From assembly GCF_018598225.1 (NCBI RefSeq), contig NZ_JAHESF010000002.1:186001-250000 (forward strand): DNA of 64,000 nt, written 5' to 3'. The notes under the pieces are model-generated. The model searched no databases. It saw nothing but the letters and a program-made list of their open reading frames with translations, and was not told the origin of the DNA. The DNA comes from Chryseosolibacter histidinae. GTDB taxonomy: Bacteria > Bacteroidota > Bacteroidia > Cytophagales > Cyclobacteriaceae. Positions within the stretch are counted from its first letter, which is position 1; each line of letters begins with the position of its first letter. Below are positions 17,661 to 25,647 of this stretch, piece by piece. A program made the translations under genes and the position numbers.

Positions 17661-19439
17661 ATGATGGTAGAACTTTACAACAGCATTATTCTCAAGCCGA
17701 TATCGTTTCTCAGGCAGAAGCTTTCCGATCGCCAGTTCTTCATATTGTCAAGCATTATTGTGGGACTGACCTCGGGACTTGCGGCGGTATTGCTGAAATA
17801 TGTGGTGCACTCCCTTGAGCTCCTGGTAAGCTTCTATTCCATTAACTATGAAGAATTTCTTCACTTCGCGCTCTTTCCGCTGATCGGCATCCTGCTCACC
17901 GTGTTCTTTGTCAGGTTCTTCCTCGACAATAAGTTAAAGAAGGGCAGCGCCGAGATCGTCTACAGCATTGTCAAAAAATCGAGTGTGATCCCGCCACGCG
18001 AGACGTACGCGCACCTCATCACCAGCGCGCTGACTGTGGGGTTCGGCGGCTCCATGGGCCTTGAGTCTCCGATGGTGAGTACCGGGGCGGCCATCGGCTC
18101 TTCGTATGGACGTGTATACAAGCTGTCCTATAAAGACAGAACCATTTTGCTGGCATGCGGGGCGGCGGCGGGTATTGCTGCAGCCTTCAATGCGCCGATC
18201 GCGGGCGTGCTTTTCGCTGTTGAGGTGTTACTCACCGATGTGAGCGCCTCCGCCTTCATTCCCCTGATCATCTCCGCGGCCACTGGCGCCCTGCTGTCAA
18301 AGATGATCCTGGAAGAAGGTGTCGTACTGTCCTTTTCGCTGCAACAGCCCTTCGACTATCACAATGTTCCTTACTATATGGTATTGGGCATTCTTGCAGG
18401 TTTGGTATCGCTCTATTATGCCCGCGCCTTTCACTGGACAGAAATTAGAATGATACGCATCGGAAACCCGTGGATCAGGGCGCTCACGGGCGGGATATTG
18501 CTTTTTATTTTGCTTCTGCTGTTCCCTCCCCTTTTTGGCGAAGGTTACGAGACCATCAAATCGCTGGCAGACCTGCAACCTTCCACGCTCACCCGGTCGA
18601 GTATACTCCATAACCTGGTCAGCAACGAGGGCCGCCTGCTCATCTTTCTCGGCCTGCTGATATTTATGAAGACCATTGCAGCCGCCATCACCCTGGGCAG
18701 TGGCGGCAACGGCGGTAACTTCGCTCCTTCCCTGTTCGTAGGTGCTTACCTCGGTTTTGTGTTCTCAAGGCTCGTAAACCTCTTGGGCCTGGCAAAGGTG
18801 CCTGAAAGCAATTTTACGATCGTGGCCATGGCCGGCATCCTCAGCGGAGTTTTCCATGCCCCGCTCACATCCATATTCCTCATTGCCGAGATCACCGGCG
18901 GATATGAGCTCATGATCCCCCTGATGATCGTCGCCTCACTGAGCATCATCATGGTGCACATCTTCGAGCCATTATCGATGGAAGGCCGCAAGCTTTCGGC
19001 ACGGATGAATGTGTCGGTGGAGAACCGCGACAAGTTCCTGTTGAGCAAGATCGACCTCACCGAGCTCATCGAAACAAATTTTGCTGTTGTTCACCCTGAA
19101 ACAACACTCACGGCGCTGACCCGGATCATCTCCTCTTCGAAACGCAATTTGTTTCCCGTGGTAGACGACCATCAAAAGCTTGTGGGCATCGTTCACATGG
19201 ATGATGTTCGCGGTCTCATATTCGACCCTGTGAATCACGGGCACACCACCGTCAGGGAGCTGATGAGTCCACCCGCAGCCACCATCCAGACCACCGAAAA
19301 TCTCCACAGCGTGCTTCAGAAGTTCGACAAGACCCGCCTGTGGAATCTTCCCGTGGTAGACAACGACCGCTACATCGGCTTCGTCTCCAAGTCCAGTATC
19401 TTGAGCCGTTACAGAAATGAGTTACTTGAATCTGTTTAG
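17661..19439 (+). CDS. ClC-family chloride channel/antiporter with C-terminal CBS domains
   Basis: 592 residues. About ten membrane helices form the ClC core. GFGGSMGLESPMVSTGAAIG (about residues 126-145) corresponds to the G-x-E-x-P motif with the gating glutamate, and GSGGNGGNFAPSLFVGAYLG is the GxFxP anion-binding motif. From about residue 455 two CBS domains follow (NFAVVHPETTLTALTRIISS..., then VRELMSPPAATIQTTEN), which usually sense nucleotides or ionic strength. The start at 17661 was preferred because TATCTTTCC just upstream resembles a Bacteroidota -7 element; a start at 17637 or further 5' would include repeat DNA. A retained gating Glu suggests H+/Cl- exchange. Confidence 0.92.
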   Translation: MMVELYNSIILKPISFLRQKLSDRQFFILSSIIVGLTSGLAAVLLKYVVHSLELLVSFYSINYEEFLHFALFPLIGILLTVFFVRFFLDNKLKKGSAEIVYSIVKKSSVIPPRETYAHLITSALTVGFGGSMGLESPMVSTGAAIGSSYGRVYKLSYKDRTILLACGAAAGIAAAFNAPIAGVLFAVEVLLTDVSASAFIPLIISAATGALLSKMILEEGVVLSFSLQQPFDYHNVPYYMVLGILAGLVSLYYARAFHWTEIRMIRIGNPWIRALTGGILLFILLLLFPPLFGEGYETIKSLADLQPSTLTRSSILHNLVSNEGRLLIFLGLLIFMKTIAAAITLGSGGNGGNFAPSLFVGAYLGFVFSRLVNLLGLAKVPESNFTIVAMAGILSGVFHAPLTSIFLIAEITGGYELMIPLMIVASLSIIMVHIFEPLSMEGRKLSARMNVSVENRDKFLLSKIDLTELIETNFAVVHPETTLTALTRIISSSKRNLFPVVDDHQKLVGIVHMDDVRGLIFDPVNHGHTTVRELMSPPAATIQTTENLHSVLQKFDKTRLWNLPVVDNDRYIGFVSKSSILSRYRNELLESV

Positions 19440-19506
19440 TAACCCTCCTTCGCTGTCATCGCACGGAGGCCACGTAAGCTACGGCGGACAAGGAAGCAAG
19501 CATTAA
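19440..19506. other. Spacer after the ClC gene
   Basis: Short gene-free spacer with CCTCCTTCGCTG and GCGGACAAGGAAGC; no hairpin followed by a T-run was seen. It leads into a mosaic of three different repeat families (19507-19717). Confidence 0.4.
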
Positions 19507-19563
19507 GAGTAAGGATGAGGAGCCAGGACTAGGAGCCAGAAGTCAGAAGCCAGGAGTCAGAAG
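19507..19563. repeat. GGAGCCAG/AGTCAGAAG short-word repeat
   Basis: Degenerate words GAGGAGCCAGGA, TAGGAGCCAGAAGTCAGAAG, CCAGGAGTCAGAAG in tandem: the reverse complement of the words found at 3747-3812 (CTCCTGACTTCTGACTCC). Confidence 0.75.
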
Positions 19564-19612
19564 GGCTCCGATCTTAAGTTTTGGCTTCGTAACTTCGAAT
19601 GACAGCGTGACC

Positions 19613-19644
19613 AACCGGCAACCGGTAACTGGCAACCGGCAACC
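19613..19644. repeat. CCGGTAACTGGCAA-family arm
   Basis: AACCGGCAACCGGTAACTGG followed by CAACCGGCAACC: a single arm of the family seen complete at 13214-13366 and 48221-48373. Confidence 0.75.
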
Positions 19645-19717
19645 TAAACTTTAAACCTCAAACTTTAAACCTTAAACTCAACCTAACTTTAAACTTGAAA
19701 CCTGAAACTTTAAACCT
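19645..19717. repeat. CTTTAAAC-family short-word repeat
   Basis: About nine degenerate copies of AACTTTAAACCT run right up to six bases before the DUF1801 gene start. Further copies are at 20209-20245 and, in an inverted arrangement, at 54834-54923. Confidence 0.8.
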
Positions 19718-19723
19718 CCTCCC

Positions 19724-20146
19724 ATGCCTGAACAAAAAACAAAACCCACAGAACAATCTGTCGAAAATTTTCTCAGCAACATTACCGACGAGCAAACGCG
19801 CGATGATTGTTTCGCCATCGCCAAGCTGATGAAGAAAGTAACAGGATCGGCACCCAGGATGTGGGGCCCCAGCATCGTCGGCTTCGGCAAGTACCACTAC
19901 AAATATGACAGCGGCCACGAAGGTGATGCATGCCTCACAGGTTTTTCTCCCCGCAAGCAAAACATCACGTTATATGTGATGCCTGGTTTTACCCAGCACC
20001 CAGACCTGCTGAAAAATTTAGGAAAGCACAAGGCCGGAAAAGGCTGCCTCTACATCAAAAAGCTGGAAGATATAAACGAAGACGTGCTCCGGAAGCTGAT
20101 CGAGCATTCGGTCGACTTCTTAAAGAAGAAGTACCCGGGCAAATAG
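19724..20146 (+). CDS. DUF1801 (YdhG-like) domain protein
   Basis: 140 residues. It shows the DUF1801 pattern: RDDCFAIAKLMKKVTGSAPR MWG-type start, VGFGKYHYKYDSGHEGD in the middle, then SPRKQNITLYVMPGF and GKGCLYIKKLEDI. These are small cytoplasmic proteins with the YdhG/iron chaperone fold; physiological roles are poorly known, so no function is assigned. It sits between two blocks of short-word repeats and is probably a single-gene unit. Confidence 0.88.
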   Translation: MPEQKTKPTEQSVENFLSNITDEQTRDDCFAIAKLMKKVTGSAPRMWGPSIVGFGKYHYKYDSGHEGDACLTGFSPRKQNITLYVMPGFTQHPDLLKNLGKHKAGKGCLYIKKLEDINEDVLRKLIEHSVDFLKKKYPGK

Positions 20147-20208
20147 TAGGCAGTAGGCAAATGAACAGTAGGCAAAAGGGCAATGCTGAATTTACCGATG
20201 CAGCAGCA

Positions 20209-20275
20209 ACTTTAAACCTCAAACTTTAAACTTCAAACCTCAAACTCGTACCTCGTACTTCGTATCTCGTACCTC
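20209..20275. repeat. CTTTAAAC words joined to GTACCTCGTACTTCGTA words
   Basis: Four copies of the CTTTAAACCTCAAA type (20209-20245) run into CTCGTACCTCGTACTTCGTA plus TCTCGTACC (20245-20275), ending just before the stop codon of the minus-strand receiver gene. GTACGAAG-type words recur at about 44430-44475. GCAGTAGGCAAATGAACAGTAGGC at 20150-20174 is a further short tandem. Confidence 0.75.
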
Positions 20276-20276
20276 C

Positions 20277-20693
20277 CTAAGCGAGCTCCACCGTCTCGAA
20301 CCAGTACCGGATAAAGTTCGTGATCTTGGCGTTGGTCTCGCCACTCGAGGAAGGTTTCTGAATAAACGAGCTGGCACCTGACGCGTAACATTCCTGAACA
20401 ATGTCAGGACGAACGCTTCCACTCAGCACCACTACTGGAATATGGCCGAGCGCCGGATCTGCCTTCAGGGTCTTCAGTACCTCGGAAGCGCTGAGCGGGT
20501 AGGTGTGATAATTCAGCAGGATCAGCGAAGGCAAAGCTGTTCTTCGGGCTTTGGAAGCTTGTAAATGATTCAACAGATCCTGGCTGTTGGTAACAAACTC
20601 GAGGCTTACATCAACGTTACCTTCATCGAACACAGCCTGCGTGATGTACCGGTCATCGTCATCGTGTTCGAGCATTAAGATAGTGCGGTTCAT
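20277..20693 (-). CDS. Atypical stand-alone receiver domain lacking the phospho-acceptor Asp
   Basis: 138 residues, a single CheY-like receiver with no output domain. The acidic pocket is present (MLEHDDDDRYI) and so is the conserved Lys (SFIQKPSSSG), but the beta-3 position that should read LxxLDxxMP reads LILLNYHTYP: the phospho-acceptor Asp is Asn. The switch Ser/Thr (VVVLSGS) is kept. It may bind partners without being phosphorylated, or respond another way. The order is downstream of another receiver on the same strand, about 100 bases apart. Confidence 0.85.
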   Translation of the reverse strand: MNRTILMLEHDDDDRYITQAVFDEGNVDVSLEFVTNSQDLLNHLQASKARRTALPSLILLNYHTYPLSASEVLKTLKADPALGHIPVVVLSGSVRPDIVQECYASGASSFIQKPSSSGETNAKITNFIRYWFETVELA

Positions 20694-20794
20694 ATTTTTT
20701 ACCGGGTTGACAACAGTACAATATTATATAATTCCGGCCTTTATATGCTGCTGGCGCAGAGCCTAATTTTGCCTGCCCGGTAAATTATTTTGGC

Positions 20795-21217
20795 TTAGTA
20801 ATGAACGGGTGAATCCACGATCTTCCAGGTAAGACCTATATCGGAGATAGCGGTAAAGAATTTTTTGAAGTCAACAGGTTTCACCATGTAGGCATCGGCC
20901 TTGAGTTGAAAAGATTCTACATAGCTCTTTCCCTCTTTGGAAGATACCAGCGCGATAACGGGGATATCACGTTTGGCGGGATCGCCTTTGAGCTTTCGCA
21001 GGATCTGAATGCCATCCACACGGGGCATTTTCAGGTCGAGCAGAATAAGTTTGGGAGCGTCGTTCTCCTCCGTATACAAAAAATCAAGCGCCTTCTCCCC
21101 TTCATCGATGTGGAGCAGGTTGTTCACAAGGTTGTGCTTTTTCAGGGCATGGACGGTCATCTCCGCGTCATCATGATCGTCTTCGATCAGTAAGATCTCT
21201 ATCACTCGGTTCTCCAT
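20795..21217 (-). CDS. Stand-alone response regulator receiver (Rcp1/CheY-like)
   Basis: 140 residues, one receiver domain. EILLIEDDHDDAEM supplies the acidic pair, LILLDLKMPRVDG the phospho-acceptor Asp, VIALVSS the switch residue and AYMVKPVDFKKF the Lys. This is the single-domain class that partners bacteriophytochrome-like or PAS-type histidine kinases. The start at 21217 was chosen because MENRVIEILLIEDD is the normal distance from the first strand; an in-frame ATG at 21274 adds 19 residues not typical of receivers. Confidence 0.9.
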   Translation of the reverse strand: MENRVIEILLIEDDHDDAEMTVHALKKHNLVNNLLHIDEGEKALDFLYTEENDAPKLILLDLKMPRVDGIQILRKLKGDPAKRDIPVIALVSSKEGKSYVESFQLKADAYMVKPVDFKKFFTAISDIGLTWKIVDSPVHY

Positions 21218-21377
21218 AGCTGCCAGTGGGTTGTGAAAATAAAGATGCGAACCAAGCATAATTTGGTTCAGCACAAAATTACAACTCGATCAACAAACAA
21301 TTATTGCCTTTTAAGTAAAACTGCCAACGTTTCCTGAAAATATTGTGTGGAAGTTATACCACTGCAAAAACGGCCGG

Positions 21378-21393
21378 GGCATAAACTTTTTTG
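21378..21393 (+). promoter_or_regulatory. GGCAYRNTTTTTT-like motif, site 2 (longer spacing)
   Basis: GGCATAAACTTTTTTG, 18 bases before the wrbA start. It has three bases between the GGCAYR block and the T-run instead of one, so it is the weakest of the six sites. Confidence 0.45.
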
Positions 21394-21411
21394 AACGATC
21401 CGAAAAAAATC

Positions 21412-22071
21412 ATGGATAAGATCAAAGCAGCCATAATTTACTACAGCTCCACAGGTGCCAACTATCAGCTGGCACAATGGGCTGCCGAGGGCGCCGGACA
21501 GGCAGGTGCCGAAACAAGGATCAGAAAGGTTGCCGAGCTTGCGCCCGAATCAGCCATCGCCACCAACGCAGCCTGGAAGAAACATGCAGACGCTACACGA
21601 AACATTGAAACAGCGGAGCTGCACGACCTTGAATGGGCAGATGTGCTCATCTTCAGCGCGCCTACAAGATACGGGAACCTTCCGGCCCAGATGAAACAAT
21701 TCCTCGACTCAGCCGGGTCTCTGTGGATCAGCGGAAAGCTTGTCAACAAGGTGGTCACGGCAATGTCGAGCGCTCAGAACGTTCACGGCGGACAGGAGGC
21801 CACCATCCTCAACCTGTACACCACCATGTATCACTGGGGTGCTATTGTGGTAACACCAGGATATACGAACCCTGTTCTCTACACCACCGGGGGAAATCCC
21901 TACGGTGCCAGCGTCACGGTAGATGACACGGGAAATATGAAAGAGAATGTCAAAGAGGCCGTGCTGCATCAGGCAAGGCGCGCCGTAACGGTAGCCCTAT
22001 GGATCAAAAACGGATCAACCAATCATGAGGCCGTGGGTGAAGATCAATACAAAGAACTCGCACAGGTATGA
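21412..22071 (+). CDS. wrbA: NAD(P)H:quinone oxidoreductase, flavodoxin-like
   Basis: 219 residues, slightly longer than E. coli WrbA. The flavodoxin-like FMN site is visible as AAIIYYSSTGANYQLAQWAA (residues 5-24) and SAPTRYGNLPAQMKQFLD, and the family signature SSAQNVHGGQEATILNLYTT and VTPGYTN... NPYGAS follow. It reduces quinones by two electrons in the cytoplasm, limiting redox cycling, and is a typical general-stress gene. The start is ATG 21412; a TTG at 21391 is unnecessary. The next gene overlaps by four bases (ATGA). Confidence 0.93.
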   Translation: MDKIKAAIIYYSSTGANYQLAQWAAEGAGQAGAETRIRKVAELAPESAIATNAAWKKHADATRNIETAELHDLEWADVLIFSAPTRYGNLPAQMKQFLDSAGSLWISGKLVNKVVTAMSSAQNVHGGQEATILNLYTTMYHWGAIVVTPGYTNPVLYTTGGNPYGASVTVDDTGNMKENVKEAVLHQARRAVTVALWIKNGSTNHEAVGEDQYKELAQV

Positions 22072-22268
22072 AAAACGAGAAGCATAAGAAGAAAAACGAA
22101 GCGGAAAGAGCTCCCATCATGGATGGCGACACACGCCCCGATAAACAGGAAGAGGCCGTCACTCAGGAACGCAAATCCGCACCGGTACCGCATAAAAAAG
22201 AAAAGAAGTTTACCGACCCACGTGGCGCCGATGTAGATTCGCTGGAGGACTTCAAAGACGCGAAGTAA
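22068..22268 (+). CDS. Small highly charged protein cotranscribed with wrbA
   Basis: 66 residues, Lys/Glu/Asp-rich with no hydrophobic segment (KNEKHKKKNEAERAPIMDGD ... KEKKFTDPRGADVDSLEDFK), likely disordered. The ATGA overlap with wrbA implies translational coupling. It resembles the small hydrophilic protein at 16297 in composition, not in alignable sequence. The C-terminal DPRGADVDSLEDF block looks like a short conserved motif and may be the functional part. No family is recognised. Confidence 0.75.
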   Translation: MKNEKHKKKNEAERAPIMDGDTRPDKQEEAVTQERKSAPVPHKKEKKFTDPRGADVDSLEDFKDAK

Positions 22269-22273
22269 AATAG

Positions 22274-22314
22274 TTGTCAATTGATCCCGGAAGCTATCGG
22301 GGATCAATTGACAA
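22274..22314. terminator. Long perfect hairpin after the wrbA unit
   Basis: TTGTCAATTGATCCC (22274-22288) pairs perfectly with GGGATCAATTGACAA (22300-22314) around an 11-base loop GGAAGCTATCG. The A-rich segment upstream and no T-run downstream suggest it acts more as a 3'-end stabiliser or bidirectional stop. The loop word AGCTATCGGGAT recurs at 32491-32504. Confidence 0.65.
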
Positions 22315-22425
22315 ACAGAAATTTTTGGAATTGTATCCGGATCCATCAGTTCCAACATTTATGATGGATCACGTGTGATGAAATTTTAATTTTTTTTCTG
22401 CCATGTCGTCAAAACAGACATGGGT

Positions 22426-22438
22426 GGCATGCTTTTTT
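22426..22438 (+). promoter_or_regulatory. GGCAYRNTTTTTT motif, site 3
   Basis: GGCATGCTTTTTT, preceded by GT and 62 bases before the receiver gene at 22501. Identical over 15 bases (GTGGCATGCTTTTTT) to the site at 27410. Confidence 0.65.
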
Positions 22439-22500
22439 TATCCGTAAATGTCTTGTGCCCAACCCCGACCCGGGTAAAGAAATGTACCACTAGCGCTTAT

Positions 22501-22893
22501 ATGATGGCATCAAAGACCTGCCTTCTTATTGACGATGATCACGACGACCAGTTGATTTTTACACTTGCCCTCAAGCAGGTAAGTGGCTCTATTCTGTGCG
22601 TTACCGCGGACAATGGCCTGGATGCATTGCAAAAACTGGGACAGGCGAGCTTTTTACCCGATTACATCTTCATGGACCTCAACATGCCCGGAATGAATGG
22701 CATTGAATGCCTGTTGAAAATAAAAGACCTGGAGCACTTGAGAAACACCCCCATCATCATTTACACTACATCGTCGAATCAACGTGACATGATGGAAACC
22801 CACGCGCTCGGCGCAAGCGCATTTATTACCAAACCCTGCCACATCTCAGATCTGTCAGAAAAATTGCACGAGGTGTTCAGACGGATAGCATAA
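22501..22893 (+). CDS. Stand-alone receiver, stressosome-linked (copy A)
   Basis: 130 residues, one receiver domain: CLLIDDDHDDQ acidic pair, YIFMDLNMPGMNG with Asp59 as phospho-acceptor, IIYTTSS switch residue, FITKP Lys. It is strikingly similar to the receiver at 27551 (both PDYIFxDLNMPxMNGxEC and PxIIYTTSS), so the two are recent paralogues that flank the stressosome operon. It begins with two ATG codons, of which either may be used. It lies 67 bases upstream of rsbR and could be the first gene of that operon. It would receive phosphate from a nearby hybrid or orthodox histidine kinase. Confidence 0.9.
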   Translation: MMASKTCLLIDDDHDDQLIFTLALKQVSGSILCVTADNGLDALQKLGQASFLPDYIFMDLNMPGMNGIECLLKIKDLEHLRNTPIIIYTTSSNQRDMMETHALGASAFITKPCHISDLSEKLHEVFRRIA

Positions 22894-22960
22894 ACCGGCG
22901 CCATTTGAAAATAATCATTTCAACATACAATCTATATCGCACCATCCTAATCAATACATT

Positions 22961-23833
22961 ATGAAAAATGAATCCATTAAAGTTTTCCAGCGAAAGAAGA
23001 AAAATATCCTTGAGCTTTGGATGACCAACCAACTGGCCGACCAGGGGCTGCGCGAAGACCTGATGAGCAACGAAGACCTGCGGGCACAATCGGAAGAGTT
23101 GGTGAGCGCCTTCATCGACACCTTGGATGATGTCACCATCAACGACGGGCGGGCCACAGCATTCGAAAAAGTGCTCGATATTCTCAGTGGTATTTCCATT
23201 TCAAGGGCCAAACAAGGATACTCTCCCCGTGAAACTGGCATTTTTGTGCTGAGCCTGAAAGATGCATTGCAGCAGGTGCTCCGCGACGAGATCAAAGACG
23301 TTGCCGTGCTGTACGATCAGAGCCAGAAGATCAGCAAGATCATCGACAGCTTCAGCATCGAAACATTTGAGACCTTTATCAAAGGACGTGAAGAAGTGAT
23401 CCTTCGCCAGACAGACGAGATCTCTGAGATCTCCACGCCGGTGATCAGGGTTTGGGACAACATCGTAGCACTGCCCATTATCGGTACGCTCGACAGCGCC
23501 CGCACGCAGGTGGTGATGGAAAGTTTGCTGCAGGAAATTGTGGAAACAGGCAGCAATATCGCGATCCTCGATATTTCGGGCGTACCCACAGTAGATTCAC
23601 TTGTAGCGCAGCACCTGATCAAAACGGTGAGCGCAACACGCCTGATGGGTGCGGAATGCATCATCAGTGGCATCCGTCCTGAGATCGCCCAAACCGTTGT
23701 GCACCTGGGCATCGACCTCACCAACATCATCACCAAATCCACACTGGCCAGCGCATTAAAAGCGGCATTCGCCATGCAGCAACTGGAGGTTGTAAAAAGG
23801 CAAAGACAAAATAACATGGTTGTCAATAATTAG
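22961..23833 (+). CDS. rsbR: Stressosome sensor protein RsbR (RsbRD N-domain + STAS)
   Basis: 290 residues. The N-terminal domain (about 10-160) has the RsbRD-type all-helical pattern (VFQRKKKNILELWMTNQLAD...), which acts as the sensor turret; a linker with ISEISTPVIRVWDNIVALPI follows, then a STAS domain (about 175-285). STAS carries LDISGVPTVDSLVAQHLI, where the conserved phosphorylatable Thr/Ser of RsbR proteins corresponds to the Ser in TVDS. It would co-assemble with RsbS into the stressosome and release RsbT on stress. It heads the operon rsbR-rsbS-rsbT-phosphatase-kinase. Confidence 0.92.
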   Translation: MKNESIKVFQRKKKNILELWMTNQLADQGLREDLMSNEDLRAQSEELVSAFIDTLDDVTINDGRATAFEKVLDILSGISISRAKQGYSPRETGIFVLSLKDALQQVLRDEIKDVAVLYDQSQKISKIIDSFSIETFETFIKGREEVILRQTDEISEISTPVIRVWDNIVALPIIGTLDSARTQVVMESLLQEIVETGSNIAILDISGVPTVDSLVAQHLIKTVSATRLMGAECIISGIRPEIAQTVVHLGIDLTNIITKSTLASALKAAFAMQQLEVVKRQRQNNMVVNN

Positions 23834-23841
23834 AATTTTTT

Positions 23842-24246
23842 ATGGAAAAGATTCCAATTCTCAGAATGGGGCGTTTCTTGCTCGTCACCATTCAGGTGGA
23901 TCTCTATGATCGGCTGGCAGAAAATCTCGAATCAGACCTTGTACACATGGTCAGAAAAACAGGCGCCCGTGGCGTGCTCATCGATATCTCTGCTGTTTCT
24001 ATTATCGATTCTTTCATGGGGCGCATCCTCGGCAACATTGCCATGATGACCAAAGTGCTCGATGCAGAAACGGTGGTGGTAGGTATGCAGCCCGCGGTTG
24101 CTATTACATTAATTGAACTTGGCTTACCGCTGAAGGGCGTACACAGTGCCCTGAATGTGGAGCGAGGCATGGAACTGTTACGTTCAAAAATCGCACTTCA
24201 AGATGGAGAAAGCCAGGATGACGACATCTATCATAGTATTGAGTAA
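23842..24246 (+). CDS. rsbS: Stressosome core STAS protein RsbS
   Basis: 134 residues, a single STAS domain that aligns along its whole length with Bacillus RsbS: KIPILRMGRFLLVTIQVDLYD at the start, GARGVLIDISAVSIIDSFMG with the phospho-acceptor Ser57 (the counterpart of Ser59), and GMQPAVAITLIELGLPLKGV. It forms the stressosome scaffold and sequesters RsbT until phosphorylated. A tail of about 15 acidic residues (GESQDDDIYHSIE) extends beyond the Bacillus protein and overlaps the start of rsbT. Confidence 0.93.
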   Translation: MEKIPILRMGRFLLVTIQVDLYDRLAENLESDLVHMVRKTGARGVLIDISAVSIIDSFMGRILGNIAMMTKVLDAETVVVGMQPAVAITLIELGLPLKGVHSALNVERGMELLRSKIALQDGESQDDDIYHSIE

Positions 24247-24640
24247 AGATTCGATGTCTATCCTGAAAGAGCAGGATGTGGTTCCTTTCCGGAACCGCGT
24301 GAAGGAGTATGCAGTGAAAACAGGTATGGGCATCGTCAACCAGACAAAACTCATTACAGCCGCCAGTGAGCTTGTGCGCAACATGCTGCTCTATGCAAAA
24401 GGTGGAATAGCCTTGATTGAAGTGGTAAGCAGGGGAAGAGAGAATGGCATCAGGCTCACCTTTGCCGACAAAGGGCCGGGCATCGCCGACATTAAACTTG
24501 CTTTAAAAGACGGATACTCCAGCGGCAAAAGTCTTGGCCTCGGCCTACCCGGCGCCAAAAGACTTGTCAGCGAATTCGATATTCAATCACAGGTTGGAAA
24601 AGGCACAACGGTGACCATCATTAAATGGAAAAATGGATAA
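24218..24640 (+). CDS. rsbT: Switch kinase RsbT (GHKL)
   Basis: 140 residues, a GHKL ATPase kinase of the RsbT/RsbW class. TAASELVRNMLLY is the N-box, FADKGPGIADIKLAL the G1 box, and SSGKSLGLGLPGAKRL the G2 region, all like RsbT. It phosphorylates RsbR and RsbS, then moves to a downstream target. The start is uncertain: ATG 24218 (used) overlaps rsbS by 29 bases, while ATG 24254, eight bases after the rsbS stop, aligns with the Bacillus N-terminus. Its end overlaps the following gene by eight bases, indicating tight coupling. Confidence 0.9.
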   Translation: MTTSIIVLSKDSMSILKEQDVVPFRNRVKEYAVKTGMGIVNQTKLITAASELVRNMLLYAKGGIALIEVVSRGRENGIRLTFADKGPGIADIKLALKDGYSSGKSLGLGLPGAKRLVSEFDIQSQVGKGTTVTIIKWKNG

Positions 24641-25643
24641 CGTGACCTTTGCCAGCTATGAGGTGCAGGAAAGAAGCTTCATTGCCTTTATCAAACGCGA
24701 GCTTCACCATGGGGCGGTGCAGGCAGGTTTTCCGGAAACAAAAGTTGGCGCCATCGATATCGTTGTCTCTGAGCTCACCTCTAACCAGGTAAAACATGCC
24801 GGAAGCGGAGAGCTCTTATACAGGTTCACGAAAGAAAACAACGTACCGGTGCTGGAGATCCTGGCCCTTGACAACGGACCGGGCATCCGGGATATCACGC
24901 ACTCCATGAAAGATGGTGTATCCACCACAAAAACCCTGGGACAGGGGTTGGGTGCAATGGAAAGATTGAGTGACATCTTCCAGCTTTATTCAATTCCGTC
25001 GTGGGGAACGGTGAGCTACTGCCGCATTGCAGCCAAACCGGAAAGCCCGGCAAACGTCAGCGATGGACTCCAGTTCAAAGTGCTGAACGTATCCAAGCCC
25101 GGTGAAACCGTCAGCGGAGATGGCTGCCACATTATGATGAACCGGAGAGAAGCAAGGATCCTGCTGGGTGACGGCCTGGGTCACGGCCCGGAAGCGCATG
25201 CTGCCGCGAACAGCGCCATCGAAGCGTTCAAACGAAATCGCGACGCCGATCCCGTAGAAGTGTTGCGCACCATTCACCACCAGGTGAAAAAGACCCGCGG
25301 GCTGGTAGGTACCGTAGTGATCGCAGACCACGGCGAAAAGAAGTGGAAGATCTGTGGCATTGGCAACATCTCCACAAGATTGTACGATGGGCTGATCCCC
25401 AGGAACTATATCAGCTACAACGGCATCATCGGCCTCAACATACCGACCACGCTGAAAAGCCATGAAGTGGATATGGGGAAACACCAATGCATCATCATGA
25501 CCTCAGACGGACTGCGCACACGCTGGGAGCTTTCACAGTTTCCTTCGATCCTCCGGTACGATCCGCTGGTGCTGGCAGCAGCGATCTATAAAGACAACGC
25601 ACGCAAAAATGACGACATGTCGATATTAATCTGCAGAACATAA
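24633..25643 (+). CDS. Fusion of RsbT-like ATPase and RsbX/SpoIIE-type PP2C phosphatase
   Basis: 336 residues in two parts. The N-half (1-135) is a GHKL domain with VVSELTSNQVKHA (N-box), ALDNGPGIRDITHSM (G1) and KTLGQGLGAMERL (G2). The C-half (about 140-336) is a PP2C domain of RsbX type with acidic metal sites at GDGCHIM, LLGDGLGHGPEA, MTSDGL and NDDMSILI. A phosphatase next to rsbRST normally resets the stressosome by dephosphorylating RsbR and RsbS; here the extra kinase-like domain may bind RsbS or act as a second switch. It is overlapped by rsbT upstream and followed four bases later by a histidine kinase. Confidence 0.88.
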   Translation: MDNVTFASYEVQERSFIAFIKRELHHGAVQAGFPETKVGAIDIVVSELTSNQVKHAGSGELLYRFTKENNVPVLEILALDNGPGIRDITHSMKDGVSTTKTLGQGLGAMERLSDIFQLYSIPSWGTVSYCRIAAKPESPANVSDGLQFKVLNVSKPGETVSGDGCHIMMNRREARILLGDGLGHGPEAHAAANSAIEAFKRNRDADPVEVLRTIHHQVKKTRGLVGTVVIADHGEKKWKICGIGNISTRLYDGLIPRNYISYNGIIGLNIPTTLKSHEVDMGKHQCIIMTSDGLRTRWELSQFPSILRYDPLVLAAAIYKDNARKNDDMSILICRT

Positions 25644-25647
25644 AAAG

